A stretch of DNA of 33,137 nucleotides from positions 1 to 33,137 of IMG/VR virus record IMGVR_UViG_3300011261_000108. One strand, given 5' to 3'. How positions within the stretch are numbered: position 1 is the stretch's first letter; each line of letters opens with the position of its first letter. The notes below the pieces were generated by a model. That model did not search any database. It was not told the DNA's origin and saw only the letters and a program-made list of their open reading frames with translations. Position numbers and translations under genes: made by a program. This stretch comes from a virus. Below are positions 7,376 through 15,125 of this stretch, one piece after another.

Positions 7376-8527
7376 TTAACCTAATAAGAGTGCCGTGTGT
7401 TCAGGCTTGATGTTTTTAACACCCCATGCAGCCGATACTTCGTATCGAACTTTGCGATAGCCTTTGTACATTGCAAACTCAAGAGATAAACCAGAGCGCG
7501 GATCAGTAATGACCATTGCATCTTCAGCCATATCGCCTTCTTCTGGTCGAGCTGGAGCGCGAGTTGCAAGCACCAATGCAGAACGGGCAAAACACATGCT
7601 ACGAGTTGAAGCCGCTGAAACAGTGATGGCAGTTGCCGCCGCTGGAATAGCTACCTTCAGACCAGTAACAAGAACAATAGTGCCGCCATCGGCAACATTA
7701 GAATCACCAGTTGCAACCATGTACTTATCAGGATCGCCTGCAAAGCTCACCAAATCGCCAGCGATAATTGTACCAGTACCAGCAGAAGCCAGAGTGATAG
7801 TTTTAGCGCCTACAGCATAACCAGTTGCATCAGTTGTCGCGCTTGCGCCAGTACCAGCAGTAACACCTTGAAGTACAGCAGCCGATTCACGCAATGGCAT
7901 ACCAGCAAGATCCAGTAATACGCCTTGACGGAGCATTGAATCAGTACCAGCTGAATTAACAGCCGATTGCTTACCTAAGAAGTTAGCACCCGCGAGAGTG
8001 TCAATAACCAACTGAGGATCAACATCACCGCCACGATCTTTCAACATGCGCAATACATTTGAAGCATCGGTATAATCGTTTGCAGTACCAAATGGAGTTG
8101 TGCCAGCAGTACCATAAGCGCCGCCAAATGTAGATTGAAGCGCACCAAGATCCGTTTCAACTTCATTTGTAATTGTGCGAATCGCTTGAGCAATTTTGCC
8201 AGCACGATGATTCATGTAGCCAACGCCAGTATCCAAACCTTTCTGATCGTTGCCATTGAATCCAAATGAAGCAGCGCGCTCTTTTGAGATTGTGATAGTT
8301 GTCGGGGTTGAAGTTAATCCAGTTGGATCAGGTACAACCATCGCCGGAGTAATATCACCAGCAGCAATTTCTGGGGCAATATCAACTTGGATATTCTGAT
8401 CTTTTGCAGCACGTTCAGCGCTTGCCGCCAGTGTTACAGCTGGGATCAAGCCAGTTAATTCACGGGAAACAACATCTAACGCTTCATAGATGTCAGGTAA
8501 GATTGCGGTTATAGTATTTTCAGCCAT
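7376..8527 (-). CDS. Major capsid protein, P22 coat (gp5) family
   Basis: The 383-residue protein begins MAENTITAILPDIYEALDVV and ELTGLIPAVTLA, the opening of the P22 coat family. The C-terminus has PARPEEGDMAEDAMVITDPR, then MYKGYRKVRYEVSAAWGVKN and IKPEHTALLLG, which are the most conserved stretches of that family. A Gly/Thr/Ala-rich insert near residues 225-310 matches the place of the surface I-domain. The scaffold gene lies directly upstream, as in P22, although the tail genes are of the siphovirus type. A ribosome site AAAGGAC precedes ATG 8527. An intrinsic terminator follows the gene. Confidence 0.95.
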   Translation of the reverse strand: MAENTITAILPDIYEALDVVSRELTGLIPAVTLAASAERAAKDQNIQVDIAPEIAAGDITPAMVVPDPTGLTSTPTTITISKERAASFGFNGNDQKGLDTGVGYMNHRAGKIAQAIRTITNEVETDLGALQSTFGGAYGTAGTTPFGTANDYTDASNVLRMLKDRGGDVDPQLVIDTLAGANFLGKQSAVNSAGTDSMLRQGVLLDLAGMPLRESAAVLQGVTAGTGASATTDATGYAVGAKTITLASAGTGTIIAGDLVSFAGDPDKYMVATGDSNVADGGTIVLVTGLKVAIPAAATAITVSAASTRSMCFARSALVLATRAPARPEEGDMAEDAMVITDPRSGLSLEFAMYKGYRKVRYEVSAAWGVKNIKPEHTALLLG

Positions 8528-8543
8528 TTTAAATGTCCTTTAA

Positions 8544-9227
8544 TTAGTCAACAGTTTGGCCGCCATCTCGAATAAATTTCATTCTAGCGGCTGGATCTAG
8601 TGCCTCAAATTCAGCACGAGTTTTTTGTTTTGCAGCGCCGCCGCTATTTGAGCCACCAGAAGCACCGCCGCCAGAGGATTGATTTCCTTTCAATAACGCC
8701 GCATATCGCGGATCATTTTTGAAAATAGCTTTTAGATCATCCATTGTGGAAACAGTCAATTGGCCGTTTTCATCTGTGACCTTTAGCCCTTCATCGGTAT
8801 GCGCGATCCGCTTACTGATAAAGGTACTTAATAATTCAGCATTTGCACCATCAGCCAGCTCAGTTGCTAGTTTCATGGCCTTGTTGTTCACTTTTTCTTT
8901 GGCAATATTGCCTTTCATGCCAGTTAATTCTTCTTGCAGTTTAATCCGTGCCGCTTCACTTGATTTGTAAAGCTGCTCATGATCACCATCTGCTCTTGCT
9001 TTTTCTTCAGCAGCCTTTCGAGCTGCTTCTTCTGCTTCACGTCTAACGGCCTTCGCCTTTTTAGTTTCGCCAAGCAATTCTTCATTTTTCGATTTCAGAG
9101 CTTCATTGCTTTTCTGAATTTCTTCCATCTGAGCTTGAAGCTGCTCAACTGTAACTTCAGATCCGCCTTCGCCACCACCTTCACCAGCGCCAGCTTCGTT
9201 CATTAAACGATATTTAATATTCAACAT
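8544..9227 (-). CDS. Scaffolding protein
   Basis: The 227-residue protein directly precedes the coat gene. It has a Gly/Glu-rich start (NEAGAGEGGGEGG), a long charged coiled coil from about residue 25 to 110, a second helical part, NDPRYAALLKGNQ, a Gly/Ser-rich linker near 185-200 and a C-terminal helix LDPAARMKFIRDGG. This arrangement is typical of phage scaffolds that drive procapsid assembly and leave before maturation. Start ATG 9227 is set by AGAGGAA seven bases upstream; an in-frame ATG eight codons later lacks such a site. The gene follows its own promoter-like region. Confidence 0.85.
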   Translation of the reverse strand: MLNIKYRLMNEAGAGEGGGEGGSEVTVEQLQAQMEEIQKSNEALKSKNEELLGETKKAKAVRREAEEAARKAAEEKARADGDHEQLYKSSEAARIKLQEELTGMKGNIAKEKVNNKAMKLATELADGANAELLSTFISKRIAHTDEGLKVTDENGQLTVSTMDDLKAIFKNDPRYAALLKGNQSSGGGASGGSNSGGAAKQKTRAEFEALDPAARMKFIRDGGQTVD

Positions 9228-9230
9228 TTT

Positions 9231-9311
9231 CTTATTCCTCTATGGTCACAGACCGTTAATCCACAAGATTAATTATTATTTAAGCATATATGAATATGGT
9301 TGACAACTAAT
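9231..9311 (-). promoter_or_regulatory. Late promoter-like region and 5' hairpin before scaffold gene
   Basis: On the minus strand this holds TTGTCA (9304-9299), then TATGCTTAAATAAT, a plausible sigma70-like promoter with 18 bases between TTGTCA and TAAATA. Close to the ribosome site is GGTCTGTGACC (9254-9244), which can fold as GGT-CTGTG-ACC or with a GGTC/GACC stem. The TATGCTTAA and GT-YTGTG-AC parts recur before the small terminase gene. The arrangement suggests separate control of scaffold and coat expression. The promoter call is by eye. Confidence 0.5.
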
Positions 9312-9490
9312 CAAAGATCATCGCCTTCAGGCGGCTCATCCTCAACATATGGAACACCTGATTCAATAGCGGCATCAATGCCTTCGATCACCTTGTCTGG
9401 AGTATTCCAGTTGATGCCAGTTATCACTGGAGCAACGCCTAGCTTTTCAGTATGTAGATCAACCAATTCACTATAATCAAAATCACTCAT
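9311..9490 (-). CDS. Small acidic protein after MuF gene; possible immunity partner
   Basis: The 59-residue protein starts at ATG 9490, fixed by AAGGAGG six bases upstream; this start lies inside the last codons of the MuF gene (8-bp overlap). It is strongly acidic, with MSDFDYSELVDLHTEKLGV, a VITGINWNTPDKVIEGI segment and a DEPPEGDDL tail. I do not know a function. In MuF polymorphic toxin loci an immunity gene commonly follows the toxin gene, so its tight coupling and acidity allow such a role. Similar short acidic proteins may also be plain conserved head accessory proteins, which I consider about equally likely. Confidence 0.7.
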   Translation of the reverse strand: MSDFDYSELVDLHTEKLGVAPVITGINWNTPDKVIEGIDAAIESGVPYVEDEPPEGDDL

Positions 9491-11303
9491 TGAGTGCCTC
9501 CTTAACAATACGATCAAATTCTCTGGTCAAATTAGGGAATAATTCTTTCGCTGTTTCCCATTGATCAGAGCCTTTCAAGTAATAAAAATTAGCAAAAATC
9601 TCTTTGTATCTCATTGGTTTATGCTTGTAATATGCCTTGCCGTGTCCATAGCCGCCGTAATTATCTTGAAACTGGCCGAATGTCAAAGAATCAAAGTTGT
9701 CAGATATTCCTGTTGTATTAATATCTTTGATTTCAGCTTTTGTGTATGAGCGCCCTGAACTAAGCTCAACTTTTTCAAGATCATAAAATCGCCTCTGGAA
9801 TTTCTCCATTGCTTCAAATTTTGTCTTGCTTCGATGTAATCCCAACAACTTCCTATCATCATTATAGGCTTTCAAAAATGCTTCATCAGTGTGACTAATT
9901 GAAAACCCTCTATATTCAGGGTAAAGCATGTAATCGAGATGATGGCCATATTCATGGCGCAGCACGTTTCCGCCGCGCTTCTCAGCAGTAGCCACAACAA
10001 GCGACTCTGAAGATCTGTAAAACGCGCCGCCACCATCAGATCTCAATTTCCCTTTCTTATCCATTGGCGGCCTGATTGTTTTAGGCTTTGGCAATTTTGC
10101 AGCGAGGGCAATCATATCTGGATGATTGTTGTTTAATTCTCTTTCATAGGCTGCGCGATCACCCATAACAGTGACATCATCACCAAGCACAAAGCCTTTT
10201 TTCTTTTTAGGTTTAGGCTTCGGCTTAGGCTTAGGCTTAACAGGAACAGCCGCTTCGCCCACTGTGCCTTCAATAAATGCAATCGGATTCATGCGCTGCA
10301 ATTCTCCAAGCGTATATACACGGCCTGTAGGATCAACGAATTTATCAATGGTTAATTTTCCAGCTCTGAATAATCTGGATCTTTCAACGCCCAGCGCTTC
10401 ATCAACAAACTCAATTGGCTGTTTCTTTAGCCAGCCACCATATGAAGTGCGTGATGAAACTTGTTTTGCTCCAGTAGCGCCCACAGATGGGCGTTTTCCA
10501 CCTTTCTCTGAGCCAATATCAAACTCAGGCTTCACTTTTGGAATGGTAGTTGATCGGCAATTCCAATGAGCAGGAGGCATTGGAGATCCTTCTGTAACAG
10601 GGAAAACTTTACCATCACGCGAACCGCAGATCATGGTTGTTCTGTTATCCAGAGTTGCTACCCATTGATACCCTTTCAGAATATCATTATTGGCATCATA
10701 GACAGTCTTTCTAGCGATTGATGAAGTGTGATTTGTGATTGTTTTCACAAGTGCATCCAATTGGCGGCGCTGTAATGTGCTGATCATCTGGCCAACTTTC
10801 TTTGAGATCATTGGCGTAGTATCACCCAGAGAAACGCCGTCAGAAATGGCTCTCATGATCTGCTCAGTTTTGCGCGTTCCAAATTGCCGAAGGGCATTTT
10901 CAATTGTAATGGCTGAACCTGTGTTGACCGCCATCGCTGATCCCATAACAGACTGAATCAAAGCTGATTCGGCTGGCATAGTGAATCCGGCCTCAACATT
11001 TGTTGCTTTATTAAATAATGAAACAGAAGTCGAAGCCTCAACTGGTGCGAGTTTTTGAGCGCCGTGAATTGTGCCGCGCGTTATCTGGCCAAAGGCATCC
11101 TTTGAGAGTTGATTAACATCATTCAATACAGACTGAAGCCTGTTCCGCTGAAACACAGTTGGCTCTTGCGCTAATCGTGCATTTATTTCACGCCTGAGCC
11201 GGTTCAGTGTTTTTTGGGCTTCTTTAGATTGACCCGCGCCATATCTTTGCAAAAACACCTGATGGCGTGTAGCTGCATCAGTGAGATATTGAGTTGTGCT
11301 CAC
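9483..11303 (-). CDS. MuF/SPP1 gp7-like minor head protein fused to a zinc-metallopeptidase-like domain
   Basis: The 606-residue protein has two parts. Residues 1-255 are the minor head protein, ending with the MuF core: VATLDNRTTMICGSRDGKVF (216-234) and MPPAHWNCRSTT (242-253). A (KP)n-KKKK linker at 356-369 leads to a C-terminal domain with HEYGH at 450-454, the HExxH zinc-peptidase motif, and a helix with E568 (KEIFANF) that could give the third ligand of a gluzincin. MuF domains with toxin or enzyme C-termini are known in phages; such domains may be packaged and ejected into the host. The start is GTG at 11303, two bases after the upstream stop. The linker is encoded by five 6-bp repeats. 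Confidence 0.85.
   Translation of the reverse strand: MSTTQYLTDAATRHQVFLQRYGAGQSKEAQKTLNRLRREINARLAQEPTVFQRNRLQSVLNDVNQLSKDAFGQITRGTIHGAQKLAPVEASTSVSLFNKATNVEAGFTMPAESALIQSVMGSAMAVNTGSAITIENALRQFGTRKTEQIMRAISDGVSLGDTTPMISKKVGQMISTLQRRQLDALVKTITNHTSSIARKTVYDANNDILKGYQWVATLDNRTTMICGSRDGKVFPVTEGSPMPPAHWNCRSTTIPKVKPEFDIGSEKGGKRPSVGATGAKQVSSRTSYGGWLKKQPIEFVDEALGVERSRLFRAGKLTIDKFVDPTGRVYTLGELQRMNPIAFIEGTVGEAAVPVKPKPKPKPKPKKKKGFVLGDDVTVMGDRAAYERELNNNHPDMIALAAKLPKPKTIRPPMDKKGKLRSDGGGAFYRSSESLVVATAEKRGGNVLRHEYGHHLDYMLYPEYRGFSISHTDEAFLKAYNDDRKLLGLHRSKTKFEAMEKFQRRFYDLEKVELSSGRSYTKAEIKDINTTGISDNFDSLTFGQFQDNYGGYGHGKAYYKHKPMRYKEIFANFYYLKGSDQWETAKELFPNLTREFDRIVKEALNE
10210..10239 (-). repeat. 6-bp tandem repeat coding the Lys-Pro linker
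   Basis: Plus-strand bases read GGTTTA GGCTTC GGCTTA GGCTTA GGCTTA, five copies of a hexamer with small changes. On the minus strand they encode alternating Lys and Pro between the MuF part and the peptidase-like part. Such repeats can vary in copy number by slippage without breaking the frame. Confidence 0.8.
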
Positions 11304-11456
11304 TTATCCTTTCGCTCTTAATCTCATATAACGATAAACAGCAAAAGGCAATTCAACAATAAAATCAAAATGATCTTTTATGCCTACAGGGTGAACATAT
11401 TTATAGCTTGCATACACGCACCATATCAAACCGTTATGACCAAATAACCATTTCAT
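11304..11456 (-). CDS. Small hypothetical protein between portal and MuF genes
   Basis: A 50-residue frame from ATG 11456 to TAA 11304. The ribosome site AAGGAGC lies six bases before the start. The stop codon directly precedes the GTG of the MuF gene, so the two are probably coupled. It begins MKWLFGHNGLIWCVYASYKY and is aromatic and basic; a role is unknown. Its strong ribosome site and exact fit between two head genes make it a likely real gene despite its size. Confidence 0.65.
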   Translation of the reverse strand: MKWLFGHNGLIWCVYASYKYVHPVGIKDHFDFIVELPFAVYRYMRLRAKG

Positions 11457-11470
11457 TTATTAGCTCCTTT

Positions 11471-12943
11471 TCATTCGATTGGGCTTGTTTCTTCAGCTTC
11501 ATCATCAATCTCATCATCTGTGCGGCTTGAATCAATCAGATTGGCCTTCCGCATTAAATCGCGCATATCTTTTGTTGCAATAACGCCGCGATCCATTAAT
11601 TGAATATGAGCAACAAGCATCTGAGGATCGATTGAAGCATCGTAAAATTCTTTATTAATATTCACGGTTGTTTCTTTTGTTCCACCCATGAATAACTTTG
11701 CCCACTCATAGCATTGAATAAACGCGCCCTCAACATTCTTGATGATTGAGCCTAGTTTTGAGTTTTGACCTGTGAAACGAATCTTTGCAGCTTCAGCCGT
11801 TTCATTGCCTGTTTGATCTTGAATGATCCGTGTTCCAATCTTAATCATTTGCTGCTCTTTCATCTCCATGCCTTTTTCAGGCATTTGATTTGAATCAGCT
11901 TGCAGCAATGTAGCGCTTCCAGTTTCAGGCAATAGGATTGCAGCGCGTGAACCTAATTGAATGCCATGCTTCATGTTTGAATCAACCCAGCCTTGAGTCA
12001 ACCCCATGATCACAGGAGTTGGCTGCCCTACTAGAAATGAGCTTTCTTCAAAGTCAGCGCTGTTTCGATAGTGGGCAATATTCACTTCAGCAATATCATA
12101 TAAGGGCGCTTTATCCACTTTCGGATCATTATTAATTGAACCAACAAAAGTGAAAGGGATCTCTTGCCAGATCTTTCCAGTGAAATCACGCGGGATAATA
12201 TAATCAATAGCTTCTTCTGAATCAGGCATCGAGTAAAGAATCACCTCATCATTCTCATCATACATCTTTTGGATATAGGTGAGCTTGCCATCAATCATTT
12301 CAAGCAATAAGACACGATGATAATCAACTGTTTCACATTCAAATGAATCTTCGTTTTCCTTTTCTGTCGGCTCGACAAGCACAACCATTGAAAGCGTTGT
12401 TTTTCCGCCAATAACTGTTGTTCTCCAGTTAATAACTGATTCAGGCGGATAAGGCAGAATATTTGCTCTCAAGTTTAATTCTTGCACCTGAGCTTCTGTA
12501 AGCCCTTCTGGAGCTGAAGGATAATCGACTAGCAAACCATATCGGCCAGTTAAAAGAACATCGCCAGCGACATCTTTCACCATCTGATCGGTTGATAAGC
12601 CGCCACCATTAGCATTTTTAATCAAATATTCAATTGATGGATCTGTTTCAACTTGAGTTTCTTTTCTAAATACGAGGCCAGCCATTCCTTCTTTCGTGTG
12701 GCCAGTGAAATTCACAAAGTTTGCCCGATCTCGATATGCGCGATACCTCGCCTTATTTTCAGTTGATCCATCTGTAGGATTTGGAGCTGGGAGATAGGCT
12801 GTGCCGCCTTCGCCTTTTATTTGGTCTGAACTAGCGCCGCCTGTTCGTGATTTGATTGCATCTGAACCCTCATTACAGTCTCTTACTAACTGCCACTTTG
12901 AAAGGTTTTTTGAATATTCTGAGTTTTGGCTTGATACTGGCAT
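11471..12943 (-). CDS. Portal protein (DUF4055-type)
   Basis: The 490-residue protein follows the large terminase gene. It contains YRDRANFVNFTGHTKEGMAG and FRKE, GDVLLTGRYGLLVDYP near residue 140, an IAEVNIAHYRNSADFEES helix near 285-305, LPETGSATLLQ and GTRIIQDQTGNETAEAAKIR. These match the DUF4055 portal family, which forms the dodecameric DNA channel of the head. The ending is acidic (DDEIDDEAEETSPIE). Start ATG 12943 lies four bases after the terminase stop codon. Confidence 0.9.
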   Translation of the reverse strand: MPVSSQNSEYSKNLSKWQLVRDCNEGSDAIKSRTGGASSDQIKGEGGTAYLPAPNPTDGSTENKARYRAYRDRANFVNFTGHTKEGMAGLVFRKETQVETDPSIEYLIKNANGGGLSTDQMVKDVAGDVLLTGRYGLLVDYPSAPEGLTEAQVQELNLRANILPYPPESVINWRTTVIGGKTTLSMVVLVEPTEKENEDSFECETVDYHRVLLLEMIDGKLTYIQKMYDENDEVILYSMPDSEEAIDYIIPRDFTGKIWQEIPFTFVGSINNDPKVDKAPLYDIAEVNIAHYRNSADFEESSFLVGQPTPVIMGLTQGWVDSNMKHGIQLGSRAAILLPETGSATLLQADSNQMPEKGMEMKEQQMIKIGTRIIQDQTGNETAEAAKIRFTGQNSKLGSIIKNVEGAFIQCYEWAKLFMGGTKETTVNINKEFYDASIDPQMLVAHIQLMDRGVIATKDMRDLMRKANLIDSSRTDDEIDDEAEETSPIE

Positions 12944-12946
12944 ATT

Positions 12947-14209
12947 TTATCTCACAAATTTTACATCTAATTGAGCCACAGGCTTCACCACAGGCATTGA
13001 GTAGGCGATTGGATATGTTCCAGCATCAGGCAAGTGATCAATATTTGATTTCTTGTCCGGCTCGCCATTCTTATCATATGCCAACTGTTCCATACATCTT
13101 GCATACTCAGGACACTTCTCATCATTGATGTAAAGCAGCCCTTTAGCAAATGCTTGATTTGTCGCAATTACACGATCCTTCACCAAAGGATTGCTTTTGT
13201 TAGCATATACCACAAAACCAGCGGCCTCAAGCAATGCAATATCTGAAGTTGAAGCATCAACAGTCTTGCGGCTTCCGCCTGAAGCATCTGGGTAGACTTG
13301 AATATGATGTTCAGGATATTTTTCTTTGATTGTTTTGATCATGGCTGGCGTATCATAGATTCCAGATAATTCTTCAACGGCGTGCCACTCCAGATTTCTC
13401 ATAACATAAACAACTGCACTCATATTGGTAACATTGAAATCCATTCCGATCCTAAGCGGCTCTTTTTCCTGTATCCATTCATGCGATCTGTGTTCAATGC
13501 GGTTATATCTGTTGAATACTGTACCTGAAGTTAAGTTGACGAATTGACCAAGAATATAAGCGTTTGCTAATTCTTCAGTATAAGTTTCAATTAATGTGGA
13601 AATGTAATCATCTGGCAAATACTCTTCATTTTCATACGTTGAAGCCTGAACCATTGAGTATGATTCAGTTGGATCTTCTTTGAATTTATGGTAAACGAAT
13701 TTGAAGCCCTCTGGCGTAGTTGTGACACCGATCCCATTAACAATGCCATCAATCTTGAGCCTGAGCCTTGCTATAATCTTATTCCACGCCCGATCTGCTT
13801 TGTCGGCTGGCAATATATCAATTTCATCAACAAGCGCTCTGGCAATCTTAAAACCAACAATGGATTCAGGGTTATCCATTGATCGGCAAATTATTGTTCC
13901 GTAGTAAGCGCGGCCTCTGTATAGATGTACTTCTTTGTTTGATTCTCTGGTCACAACATCGTAACCCATCATATATCCAGCTTCTTCCATTGTTGGAAAG
14001 AAAATGTCTCTTATGCTGGGGTAAGTGGGCGCAAAGTAGCCTTGCCTTATTTTTGGATGCTGGCCAGCGAAGATCAATAAATCCAGACAACCAATAAAAG
14101 TTTTGCCAGATCCGAATCCGCCTACATACGATCGATATTTTGTATTGAGGCCGTTTAGAAATATATTCTGCGGAGCGTTAAGGGCGAGCATTCGTAGTCT
14201 GAACCTCAT
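12947..14209 (-). CDS. Terminase large subunit
   Basis: The 420-residue protein carries both motor parts. The ATPase has Walker A GGFGSGKT (30-37), Walker B ALVDEID (with D128, E129) and a TTTP coupling motif (163-166). The nuclease of RNase H type has IGMDFN (D257), VYPDASG (D308) and DHLPDAGTY (D391, D395). It cuts and packages DNA through the portal. ATG at 14209 overlaps the small terminase gene; an ATG at 14191 with GAGG twelve bases upstream is an alternative start. The packaging mode, headful or site-specific, cannot be told from this sequence alone. Confidence 0.93.
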   Translation of the reverse strand: MRFRLRMLALNAPQNIFLNGLNTKYRSYVGGFGSGKTFIGCLDLLIFAGQHPKIRQGYFAPTYPSIRDIFFPTMEEAGYMMGYDVVTRESNKEVHLYRGRAYYGTIICRSMDNPESIVGFKIARALVDEIDILPADKADRAWNKIIARLRLKIDGIVNGIGVTTTPEGFKFVYHKFKEDPTESYSMVQASTYENEEYLPDDYISTLIETYTEELANAYILGQFVNLTSGTVFNRYNRIEHRSHEWIQEKEPLRIGMDFNVTNMSAVVYVMRNLEWHAVEELSGIYDTPAMIKTIKEKYPEHHIQVYPDASGGSRKTVDASTSDIALLEAAGFVVYANKSNPLVKDRVIATNQAFAKGLLYINDEKCPEYARCMEQLAYDKNGEPDKKSNIDHLPDAGTYPIAYSMPVVKPVAQLDVKFVR

Positions 14210-14738
14210 TCACCGCCGGCTTAACTTCAAATGAGATTGCGAGTGGCGGAGCTTCTTCTTCAGGCTTCTCAGGAATAACGGCTTGATTCAATCTGTTTTG
14301 ACCTAACCAGATCAGCATTCTTTCGCTTCCAGCTAATGCCAGCTTGTGTTGAATCCTTCTGAGGCTCATTGTGCCATCATCGCGGCCAGCTTGAATGATA
14401 ATCGGTAGAATGGGATTGTTTTCTTTTGCTCGTGTCATGGCGTTTTTAAACATACCTAATGCTGAACCAATTTCTTGTTCAGTACAGCCATAAGATGCCA
14501 TTTTCATCACTGAATGCAAAACGATTGTTTTTGATGGCCTTCCCGTTTCTTTTGGTGAACCTGAAACATATATAAATGATTTCTCAGTTAGTTCAGGCAT
14601 ATCCTCTGGATCAAAGGTTTTTGGATTAATCCAATCTGGATCAACTTCAGCTTTTGATTCAACTTTTTTCCTAGAAACTGATTTTTTCTTGGCTTTTTTC
14701 TTAGCCTTTTTTTTGCTTACTTTCTTTTTTCCAGCCAC
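14178..14738 (-). CDS. Terminase small subunit-like protein
   Basis: Placed directly before the large terminase gene and overlapping it by about 30 bases. I choose GTG 14738 as start because GGGAGAAGG lies just upstream; an in-frame ATG at 14777 has no ribosome site and would lie within the promoter-like region. The resulting 186 residues begin with a very lysine-rich arm (about residues 4-30). Residues about 85-145 have a helix-turn-helix-like arrangement: VMKMASYGCTEQEIGSALGM and KNAMTRAKENNPIL. DNA binding fits a small terminase. The family is not certain. Confidence 0.75.
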   Translation of the reverse strand: MAGKKKVSKKKAKKKAKKKSVSRKKVESKAEVDPDWINPKTFDPEDMPELTEKSFIYVSGSPKETGRPSKTIVLHSVMKMASYGCTEQEIGSALGMFKNAMTRAKENNPILPIIIQAGRDDGTMSLRRIQHKLALAGSERMLIWLGQNRLNQAVIPEKPEEEAPPLAISFEVKPAVNEVQTTNARP

Positions 14739-14812
14739 CGGCCTTCTCCCATAGTCACAAACTATGTGATTAAGCATATTCTAATACTATGAATCGGTCA
14801 ATTTTGACCTTC
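14739..14812 (-). promoter_or_regulatory. Late promoter-like region and 5' hairpin before small terminase
   Basis: On the minus strand this holds GGTCAAAATTGACC, a perfect 14-bp palindrome (14808-14795) whose TTGACC can act as -35, followed after 17 bases by TATGCT. Downstream, CATAGTTTGTGACTATG (14765-14749) folds as CATAGT-TTGTG-ACTATG immediately before the ribosome site GGGAGAAGG. TATGCTTAA and GT-YTGTG-AC recur before the scaffold gene. This is the natural start of the late operon. Confidence 0.6.
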
Positions 14813-15029
14813 GTTTATCCTTATTCTGTGCTATTGCTATCATCTTATCGCCATCATAGTGCTTGTTATTATGTTGCTTAAAATAATGACCGACTTCATT
14901 AACAATGCTTTTCAACCTCTGGTTTTCCTGTTCGAGTTGCTTTGCAATATCCTTCCATGAAGCTGGCTTATAATCCCAGTTAAGTTTTTTAGCGTATGCT
15001 AAAATTTCTGATAAATACTCATCACTCAT
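14787..15029 (-). CDS. Hypothetical early protein with coiled coil
   Basis: An 80-residue protein with ATG 15029 preceded by AAGGAGAAG. Residues 20-45 (WKDIAKQLEQENQRLKSIVNEV) form a coiled coil or leucine-zipper-like helix; the rest is basic and rich in Asn and His. It is the last gene of the early minus-strand block, before the late promoter-like region. No function is recognised. Confidence 0.75.
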   Translation of the reverse strand: MSDEYLSEILAYAKKLNWDYKPASWKDIAKQLEQENQRLKSIVNEVGHYFKQHNNKHYDGDKMIAIAQNKDKRRSKLTDS

Positions 15030-15042
15030 AACTTCTCCTTAC

Positions 15043-15114
15043 TCACTTAATAGGTGGCGGCACAGCGTTTTTATGCTGCCATTTTATACTCCAAATATCA
15101 GGAGTATCCGCCAT
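15043..15114 (-). CDS. Possible 23-residue micro-ORF
   Basis: ATG 15114 to TGA 15043 encodes MADTPDIWSIKWQHKNAVPP followed by PIK. It fills the 96-bp gap between two early genes and ends 13 bases before the next start. There is no clear ribosome site. The same stretch carries a 7-bp inverted repeat (15086-15107), so the frame may be accidental. Confidence 0.3.
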   Translation of the reverse strand: MADTPDIWSIKWQHKNAVPPPIK

Positions 15115-15125
15115 AACTGTTTAAT

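Noticed and set aside
10171-10569. Plus-strand frame of 132 codons in the MuF gene
   Set aside because: Its Gly-Leu repeats are only the antisense reading of the Lys-Pro hexamer repeat.
9483-11303. ADP-ribosyltransferase as the C-terminal domain of the MuF protein
   Set aside because: MuF and SPP1 gp7 relatives can carry ART domains, but here the visible motif is HEYGH with a later glutamate, and I see no R-S-E set.
14749-14776. TCACA-N5-TGTGA as a CRP site
   Set aside because: CRP sites read TGTGA-N6-TCACA; here the half-sites are in the opposite order and spacing is wrong. The hairpin explanation fits better.
14739-14777. ATG 14777 as start of the small terminase
   Set aside because: No ribosome site, and the first codons coincide with the promoter-like element and hairpin; GTG 14738 has GGGAGAAGG upstream.
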